Origin: Bacteroidales bacterium UBA5219
GTDB taxonomy: Bacteria; Bacteroidota; Bacteroidia; Bacteroidales; ML635J-15
Assembly (NCBI GenBank): GCA_002412425.1
Contig: DHVB01000073.1
Location: 721 to 12,128 of the forward strand
Length of the DNA stretch: 11,408 nucleotides
Reading direction: 5' to 3'
Numbering within the stretch: the stretch's first letter is position 1; every line of letters begins with the position of its first letter. Under the pieces are notes generated by a model, which saw only the letters and a program-made list of their open reading frames with translations, was not told the DNA's origin and searched no databases. A program made the translations under genes and the position numbers. Of the stretch, positions 6,355 through 11,408 are shown in pieces.

Positions 6355-6444
6355 CTTTTTAAATTCAAAATTAATTTTCTAATTTCCCTAAATTTTATTA
6401 TTTTCACGAACTCAAAAGTATAGACATTTTAAATATTAAAGATT

Positions 6445-9400
6445 ATGAAGAAATTTTTGGTTTTTTGTTTTATTTCATTTTTAAGTTTTAGTTTATTTTC
6501 TCAAAACGCCGAAACACGTTTAATGCGTTTTCCAGATATTTATGGAGATAAAATTGTGTTTAGCTATGCTGGCGACTTGTATTTAGTTTCTGACCAAGGT
6601 GGTTTAGCCAGACGCTTGACTTCGCATGAAGGTTTGGAGATTTTTCCAAGATTTTCGCCTGACGGGAAACATATTGCGTTTACAGCTCAATACGATGGAA
6701 ATTCAGAAGTTTATATAATGCCTGCCGAAGGTGGAATTCCTAAAAGAATTACTTACACCGCTTGTTTAAACCGTGATGATATTTCTGATAGAATGGGTCC
6801 AAACAATATTGTAATGACATGGACTAATGACAGTAAAAACGTGGTTTACAGAACTCGCGGAAAATCTTTTAACGATTTTAAAGGTCAGCTTTTTTTAGCT
6901 CCTGTCGATGGCGGAATGAGCGAACAACTTCCATTAGCCTATGCTTCGTGGTGTTCGTATTCGCCTGACGGAAACAAATTGGCTCTAAATCAAGTGTTTA
7001 GAGAGTTTAGAACTTGGAAATATTACAAAGGCGGAATGGCTGACGACATATGGATTTTTGATTTCAAAACTAAAAAAATCGAAAATATTACAAATAATGT
7101 TGCCCAAGATATTTTCCCAATGTGGCACGAAAATAAAATTTATTTCCTCTCAGACAGAGACAGAACAATGAATTTATTTGTATATGATTTGAATAATAAA
7201 AACATTGAAAAACTTACAAACTTCACAGATTTTGACATAAAATTTCCAAGTTTAGGTAAAGGATATATTGTTTTTGAAAATGGTGGATATATTTATAAAT
7301 TTAACCTAAACGACAACAAATTAACTAAGTTACAAATTCAAATTCAAGAAGATTTTGCTAATAGCAGAAACATAATTAAAGATGTTTCAAAATCGGCTAC
7401 AAACGTTCATATATGTCCTGATGGCAGCCGTTTAACTCTTTCGGCAAGGGGCGATATTTTTTCTGTTCCTGCAAAAAATGGAATTACTAAAAACTTAACT
7501 CAATCTTCAAATGCTCACGATAGAAATCCTGTTTGGTCGCCAGATGGAAAATATATTGCTTACCTTTCTGACAAATCAGGCGAATATCAAATTTATATTC
7601 AAGAACCCGACAAAGTAAATAGCGAAAAACAACTTACAAATTTTGAAAAAGGATATATCTATAAATTAGTTTGGTCGCCTGACAGTAAAAATTTGCTGTG
7701 GAATACAAAATCTTTAGAATTAAATTGTATAAATATCGAAACCAAAGCAATTACCACTATTCACAAATCTATTGCAAGAGAAATTTATGATTATACTTGG
7801 TCGCCAGACAATAATTGGGTGGCTTTTTCTGACGAAGACGAAAACCGAGTTCTGCAAATTTATTTATACAATATTAAAGATAAAAAAGAATATAAAGTTA
7901 CATCTCAATGGTATAACTCTTACTCGCCACATTTTAGCCACGATGGAAAATATTTATTCTTTATTTCTAATCGCGATTTTAATCCTATTTATTCAGCTGT
8001 GGAATGGAATATCGCTTACCAAGATATGAGTAGAATTTATTTCTTGACCTTAAATTCTGATATTAAATCGCCTTTTGCAAACGAAAATATAGAAGTTTTT
8101 GGTAAAGACACTGCAAAAAAAGATGACAAAGCTTTTAATTTAGAAATTAAAAATATTGAAAATAGAATAGCTGTTTTACCAATGCTTGCAGGTAATTTTA
8201 GAAATTTGAATTATGTAAATGGAAAACTGTATTTTGTTGAAAGTCGTAGAGGACAAAGTTCAAAATTCAAATATTACGATTTGAATGAGAAAAAAGAACA
8301 GGAAATTGGCGATTATTGGAATTATCAAATTTCTGCAGACAGAAAAAATGTTTTGGTATATAATAATGGCAATTGGTATATTAGCAATTTACCAACAGGC
8401 AGTTTAAGTTTAAAAGAGTCTGTATCTTTTTCTGATTTAAAAATAAACATAGACCTAAAAGCCGAATGGCAACAAATTTATTTTGAAGCATGGCGACAAA
8501 TGCGTGATTTTTTATACGACCCAAATTTACATCAAGTTGATTGGGAAAAACAAAAAAATAAATATGCAGAACTGTTGCCTTATGTTAACTCTAGAAATGA
8601 TTTGAATTATATTATTGGAGAACTTATTGGCGAACTAAATGTTGGTCATGCTTACGTTGGCGGTGGCGACAGAAAAGAAATTCAAAGAATTAAAACAGGC
8701 TTATTAGGTGCTGAATTTGAAAAAGATAAATCAGGTTATTTTAAAATTACAAAAATTTATCAAGGCGAAAACTGGCGTAATAATTTAACTTCGCCTTTAA
8801 CTGGAATTGGATTAGACATTAACGAAAACGACTATATTACAAGCATAAATGGACAAGATTTAAAAGAAGTTGACAATATTTTTTCTGTTTTAATTGACCA
8901 AGCCGACAAAATGATTGAAATAGAAGTAAGCACAAGCTCAAATGGAAAAAATGCTAAGAAATATTTTGTAAAACCAATTTCTGACGAAGCTGACTTAATT
9001 TATTTTAATTGGGTTAGAGAAAACATAAGAAAAGTAAACGAAGCAACATACGGCAAAGTTGGATATATTCATGTGCCTGACATGTCGGTTGCGGGATTGA
9101 ATGAATTTATGAAATATTATTATCCACAATTATCAAAACAAGCCTTAATTATTGACGACAGAGGAAATGGCGGTGGAAATGTAAGTCCAATGTTGATAGA
9201 AAGATTAAGGCGAGAACTTTCTATTATGGGAATGCAAAGAGATGTGCCACTTACAAACATGAAACCGAGAGGCATGTTATTTGGTCCAAAAGTCTTGTTA
9301 TTAGATAATTACTCTGCTTCTGACGGCGATTTGTTCCCTTATCAATTTAAAAGACACGAACTTGGCGTAACGGTAGGTCAACGCTCTTGGGGCGGTGTTG

Positions 9401-9657
9401 TAGGAATTAGAGGAAGTTTACCATTTATTGACGGAGCAACACTTTCTAAACCAGAATTTGCACACTTCGACGAAAATGGTTGGATAATTGAAGGCTATGG
9501 CGTTGACCCTGACGTAGTTGTAGAAAACGACCCATATCAAGAGTTTTTAGGAAACGACCAACAACTAAACGAAGCAATTAAAATAATTCTTCAAGAAATT
9601 GAAAAATTTGGAAAAACAAAACCAGCAATTCCGGATTTTCCAGATAAATCTAAATAA
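6445..9657 (+). CDS. Secreted tricorn-like S41 protease
   Basis: This 1070-residue protein begins with a signal peptide (about 1-20, ending SLFSQ), so it probably acts in the periplasm. Residues about 25-560 form a TolB/PD40-type propeller, with repeats such as PRFSPDGKHIAFTA, YSPDGNKLAL, VWSPDGKYIAYLSD and TWSPDNNWVAFSDE. A helical segment follows at about 675-745, then a PDZ-like domain (about 755-835) and a C-terminal S41 peptidase domain. The candidate catalytic residues by alignment to archaeal tricorn are His735 (VGHAYVGGGD), the nucleophile Ser959 with Asp960 (NYSASDGD), and Glu1016 (IIEGYGVDPD). The spacing from Ser959 to Glu1016 is close to tricorn's. The serine before the tricorn histidine is Gly here. 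RGNGGGN (about residues 911-917) precedes the active-site loop. Length is usual for Bacteroidetes S41 tricorn homologues. It is followed after 7 nt by the PagL-like gene. Confidence 0.93.
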   Translation: MKKFLVFCFISFLSFSLFSQNAETRLMRFPDIYGDKIVFSYAGDLYLVSDQGGLARRLTSHEGLEIFPRFSPDGKHIAFTAQYDGNSEVYIMPAEGGIPKRITYTACLNRDDISDRMGPNNIVMTWTNDSKNVVYRTRGKSFNDFKGQLFLAPVDGGMSEQLPLAYASWCSYSPDGNKLALNQVFREFRTWKYYKGGMADDIWIFDFKTKKIENITNNVAQDIFPMWHENKIYFLSDRDRTMNLFVYDLNNKNIEKLTNFTDFDIKFPSLGKGYIVFENGGYIYKFNLNDNKLTKLQIQIQEDFANSRNIIKDVSKSATNVHICPDGSRLTLSARGDIFSVPAKNGITKNLTQSSNAHDRNPVWSPDGKYIAYLSDKSGEYQIYIQEPDKVNSEKQLTNFEKGYIYKLVWSPDSKNLLWNTKSLELNCINIETKAITTIHKSIAREIYDYTWSPDNNWVAFSDEDENRVLQIYLYNIKDKKEYKVTSQWYNSYSPHFSHDGKYLFFISNRDFNPIYSAVEWNIAYQDMSRIYFLTLNSDIKSPFANENIEVFGKDTAKKDDKAFNLEIKNIENRIAVLPMLAGNFRNLNYVNGKLYFVESRRGQSSKFKYYDLNEKKEQEIGDYWNYQISADRKNVLVYNNGNWYISNLPTGSLSLKESVSFSDLKINIDLKAEWQQIYFEAWRQMRDFLYDPNLHQVDWEKQKNKYAELLPYVNSRNDLNYIIGELIGELNVGHAYVGGGDRKEIQRIKTGLLGAEFEKDKSGYFKITKIYQGENWRNNLTSPLTGIGLDINENDYITSINGQDLKEVDNIFSVLIDQADKMIEIEVSTSSNGKNAKKYFVKPISDEADLIYFNWVRENIRKVNEATYGKVGYIHVPDMSVAGLNEFMKYYYPQLSKQALIIDDRGNGGGNVSPMLIERLRRELSIMGMQRDVPLTNMKPRGMLFGPKVLLLDNYSASDGDLFPYQFKRHELGVTVGQRSWGGVVGIRGSLPFIDGATLSKPEFAHFDENGWIIEGYGVDPDVVVENDPYQEFLGNDQQLNEAIKIILQEIEKFGKTKPAIPDFPDKSK

Positions 9658-9664
9658 AAAATAA

Positions 9665-10792
9665 ATGAAAAGAATATTATTATTTGTCATATTAATTTTC
9701 TTATCATTTTTTACATTTTCGCAAAAATATTCTTTTATTGAAGGCAAAACTTCTATAGGAAAATTTGTGCCTCATCACAGAATAATGAATGAATTGATAG
9801 ACAAAACCAGCTTTGGCTTTGAGGTCAATTATTTAACTAAAAATTACAGTGATAAATGCTATAATAAAAAATACAAATTCCCATACAAAGGCTTTGGGCT
9901 AAGTTTTTACAACTTAGGAAATCCCGAAGTCTTTGGCTATTCATTCTCTGCCTACGGACTTATGGAATTTAATTTAGCAAAAACTCCAAATTTTGAATTT
10001 AACATTAGAAGTTCTTCGGGTTTATCTTACCTAACAGAGAAATATGATAAAGATAAAAACCCCTACAATGTTGCAATAGGAACAAATATAAATTATTTAT
10101 TTACTTTAGGATTTAACGCTTCATATCAATTTGGGAATTATTCTTTATTAAGATTAGGTGCTGATTTTATGCACAATTCAAATGGTTCGACAAGAAAACC
10201 AAATTTAGGAGTAAATCAAGTTTTTCTATCTTTATCATACAGTCATTTATTACTTGAAAAATCAGAATTTAAGTATTCAGAATATTCGCGGGAAAGACTT
10301 AGTCCGCATGAGATTTACATATTTATAAGTTTTTGCACATCTGATGAATATAAAGAAATTCCCGAAAGCAGAGGTGGCGGTTTTTTATGCAGTTCTCACT
10401 CACTTGCTTATAATTATCAATATTCGCCAATAGGAAAAGTTGGGGCTTCTCACGATATTTTTTATAATGAAAATCTGTACTATTATTATGATAGTGAGAG
10501 AGATAGCTTAATGATGCGAACAGATAAATTTAGCGAAATTTTAAAATATGGCATTAGCTTTGGGCATCAGCTAATTTTCAACAGATTAGAATTGACAACT
10601 TTTGCAGGGTTTTACTATTACCAGCAAGTGAAAAAAACAGAGAATTTTTACACAAGAATTGGTGCAAGATATTATCTTTCGGATTATCTTTTTATAAACT
10701 TAACTCTTAGAGCTTTTGGCTTTAAAGCACACTTTATAGAATCTGGAATTGGAGTTAGTTTTAGAAAACTGTCAAAGACAATTGATAATTGA
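9665..10792 (+). CDS. PagL-like acyloxyacyl hydrolase / lipid A 3-O-deacylase family barrel
   Basis: PagL is an outer-membrane barrel that removes the 3-O acyl chain from lipid A. This 375-residue protein has a signal peptide (about 1-20, ending FTFSQ) and many alternating strands ending near residue 370. Residues 170-184, HNSNGSTRKPNLGVN, match the PagL active-site segment, giving His170 and Ser172 as the candidate catalytic pair. The catalytic Glu that lies 14 residues after the His in PagL appears as Asn184. The protein is about twice the length of classical PagL; the extra C-terminal half (about 205-375) is also strand-rich and ends in an amphipathic strand. It begins 7 nt after the protease gene and is probably co-transcribed with it. 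The last codons and stop lie inside an ATTGATAATTG repeat. Membership in the family is likely; lipid A activity is inferred. Confidence 0.75.
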   Translation: MKRILLFVILIFLSFFTFSQKYSFIEGKTSIGKFVPHHRIMNELIDKTSFGFEVNYLTKNYSDKCYNKKYKFPYKGFGLSFYNLGNPEVFGYSFSAYGLMEFNLAKTPNFEFNIRSSSGLSYLTEKYDKDKNPYNVAIGTNINYLFTLGFNASYQFGNYSLLRLGADFMHNSNGSTRKPNLGVNQVFLSLSYSHLLLEKSEFKYSEYSRERLSPHEIYIFISFCTSDEYKEIPESRGGGFLCSSHSLAYNYQYSPIGKVGASHDIFYNENLYYYYDSERDSLMMRTDKFSEILKYGISFGHQLIFNRLELTTFAGFYYYQQVKKTENFYTRIGARYYLSDYLFINLTLRAFGFKAHFIESGIGVSFRKLSKTIDN

Positions 10793-10817
10793 TAATTGAA
10801 CAATTGATAATTAATTG
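10779..10817. repeat. CAATTGATAATTG repeat over the end of the barrel gene
   Basis: CAATTGATAATTGATAATTG (10779-10798) is followed by CAATTGATAATTAATTG (10801-10817). The first copy supplies the last codons (..TIDN) and the TGA stop of the PagL-like gene. Short ATTGATAATTG runs of this kind are, as I recall, common after Bacteroidetes genes. The gene's true C-terminus may have been trimmed or extended by the repeat. Confidence 0.6.
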
Positions 10818-10819
10818 TG

Positions 10820-10834
10820 TTGTCCTAAGGACAA
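10820..10834. repeat. Perfect hairpin TTGTCC-TAA-GGACAA
   Basis: Two 6-bp arms are separated by a 3-nt loop, 28 nt after the barrel gene. There is no T-run after it on either strand, so it does not look like a classic intrinsic terminator. It is followed by a GC-richer stretch to about 10858 (GCTACCTCGCTCAAACTGCAGG), which may belong to the same intergenic element. Confidence 0.5.
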
Positions 10835-10877
10835 GCTACCTCGCTCAAACTGCAGGTCAAAAAAAGTTAGCAAATAA

Positions 10878-10893
10878 TTTTGCAAATGCAAAA
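10878..10893. promoter_or_regulatory. 16-bp dyad, candidate operator overlapping the -33 box
   Basis: TTTTGCA-AA-TGCAAAA has two perfect 7-bp arms around a 2-bp centre. It covers the TTTG -33 element (10879-10882) of the promoter in front of a winged-helix gene, which is where a repressor would be expected to bind. The link to that protein is inference. Confidence 0.45.
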
Positions 10894-10910
10894 AATTTTA
10901 ATTAGCTTTG
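10879..10910 (+). promoter_or_regulatory. Bacteroidetes-type promoter for the winged-helix gene
   Basis: TTTG (10879-10882), then 20 bp, then TAGCTTTG (10903-10910), a perfect TAnnTTTG. Transcription would begin near 10915, giving a leader of about 90 nt before the ATG at 11007. Confidence 0.7.
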
Positions 10911-10942
10911 TGATTAAATTAAATTATAAAAATAATTTACGA

Positions 10943-10983
10943 ATGTTGGATAGTTGGGGTGGAAAATATACGTTACCCAACAT
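10943..10983 (+). promoter_or_regulatory. Leader stem-loop with two alternative pairings
   Basis: ATGTTGG (10943-10949) pairs perfectly with CCAACAT (10977-10983). GTTGGG (10953-10958) can instead pair with CCCAAC (10976-10981), so the two stems exclude each other. The structure sits in the predicted transcript leader, 24 nt before the start codon. It could be a leader control element or a second operator-like inverted repeat. It matches no riboswitch I recognise. Confidence 0.4.
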
Positions 10984-11006
10984 AATAAGAAAAAACTAAC
11001 ATAATT

Positions 11007-11390
11007 ATGAGCCAATTATCAAATGGAGAAAAAGAAATGATGAATATTTTTCATCATTTTAAATTAGTAGAAGGCAAAGGAATAATGTATCAGAATATTA
11101 GAGCTGTACAGGATAAATATATTTCTCCACCAAATATCAAAAAAATTCCTGAATTAATTAATAACCTAATTACACAAGGGTACATTACTTACGAAAAAAA
11201 AACAAGTAATTGGTTTTTTCTTACAAAGAAAGGAGAAGATTATTTATACGGGAATAAACTTAATGAAAGAGAATCACAAAGCAATCACAAACAAATTATT
11301 ATTAATAATCCCAAAAATGTAGCTATCGACAGTTCTGGTTTCTCCCAGAATCATACTGAAGAATTAAAAAATGAAAAAGATGATGTATAA
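11007..11390 (+). CDS. Small winged-helix (wHTH) protein
   Basis: This 127-residue protein has an N-terminal winged-helix-like region (about 1-83). Helices at about 5-16 and 24-36 are followed by the recognition-helix candidate KKIPELINNLITQGYI, and then a wing-like strand pair (ITYEKKTSNWFFLTKKGEDYL). The C-terminal tail (about 84-127) is polar, with QIIINNPKNVAIDSSG, an Asn-rich strand-like motif, and an acidic lysine-rich end. The protein is soluble, with no signal peptide. By form it is a DNA-binding regulator or a wHTH adaptor. Its promoter, an overlapping dyad and a structured leader lie upstream, which would suit autoregulation. Its TAA overlaps an ATG by one base, suggesting a translationally coupled next gene. 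No specific family is recognised. Confidence 0.75.
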   Translation: MSQLSNGEKEMMNIFHHFKLVEGKGIMYQNIRAVQDKYISPPNIKKIPELINNLITQGYITYEKKTSNWFFLTKKGEDYLYGNKLNERESQSNHKQIIINNPKNVAIDSSGFSQNHTEELKNEKDDV

Positions 11391-11408
11391 TGGTCCCCTT
11401 TTTTAGGA
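11390..11408 (+). CDS. Possible next gene, start only
   Basis: An ATG at 11390-11392 shares its A with the TAA stop of the winged-helix gene (TAATG) and reads MVPFFR to the window edge without a stop. Such one-base overlaps are typical of coupled genes in an operon. Only six codons are visible, so this may be chance. Confidence 0.3.

Larger units (their letters stand above)
6128..6444. other. 317-bp repeat-filled intergenic region
   Basis: No gene is visible. From left to right it holds the direct-repeat pair around 6120-6201 and the dispersed repeat copy 2. A stretch at about 6230-6265 (CTTTACGAG...GTGTCTTTCGTGA) resembles the TCTTTGCGTGA-type intergenic repeats I know from Bacteroidetes. 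Then come a 21-bp tandem repeat (6292-6354) and an AT-rich leader. TATTTTCA at 6399-6406 is a poor -7 candidate for the protease gene, with no TTTG upstream. Confidence 0.6.

Noticed and set aside
7772..8029. 85-residue plus-strand ORF
   Set aside because: It lies in another frame inside the propeller region of the tricorn-like protease gene.
9565..9747. 60-residue minus-strand ORF
   Set aside because: It overlaps the end of the protease gene and the start of the barrel gene on the opposite strand; it is low-complexity AT-rich translation.
10820..10834. Intrinsic terminator for the protease/barrel pair
   Set aside because: The hairpin is perfect but no T-run follows on either strand, so it is listed only as a hairpin.

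Overview
The window looks like chromosomal DNA of a low-GC member of the Bacteroidetes. Three things point that way. Two promoter-like sites match the phylum's TTTG (-33) / TAnnTTTG (-7) pattern. Start codons lack purine-rich Shine-Dalgarno sequences. The gene content is typical of the phylum: secreted DUF4476 protein, tricorn-like S41 protease, PagL-like barrel, S74-like/tail-fibre-like surface protein, and a Bacteroidetes-type SAM hydroxide adenosyltransferase. Many proteins carry signal peptides ending in ...SAQ or ..FSQ. The assignment rests on features, not on a database match.

Layout. Positions 1-2643 run leftward: a partial secreted protein (start only), a 493-residue surface protein with GIGT repeats, an outer-membrane beta-barrel whose reading frame is broken between signal peptide and barrel, and a small unrecognised ORF. 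Both of the last two genes would be restored by one extra A in a poly-A tract. Positions 2644-3255 hold no convincing gene but carry a cluster of GC-rich hairpins and a dispersed repeat. From 3256 everything runs rightward: a secreted protein with three DUF4476-like repeats packed against a CobB/SIRT5-type sirtuin; a SAM hydroxide adenosyltransferase homologue with a TTG start; a 317-bp repeat-filled gap; a 1070-residue tricorn-like protease packed against a PagL-like barrel; then a promoter, a dyad and a structured leader in front of a small winged-helix protein. That protein's stop codon overlaps a possible next start at the window edge.

How the parts relate. Most genes are cell-envelope or housekeeping functions. 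Two tight pairs (3256/4532 with a 4-nt gap, 6445/9665 with a 7-nt gap) are probably co-transcribed. No phage, IS or CRISPR element is visible. The least ordinary parts are the two neighbouring homopolymer frameshifts, the hairpin cluster at 3035-3219 with a compensatory base-pair change, and the right-end cassette (promoter, overlapping 16-bp dyad, leader hairpins, winged-helix gene, overlapping next start). The last could be an autoregulated accessory operon continuing beyond the window.
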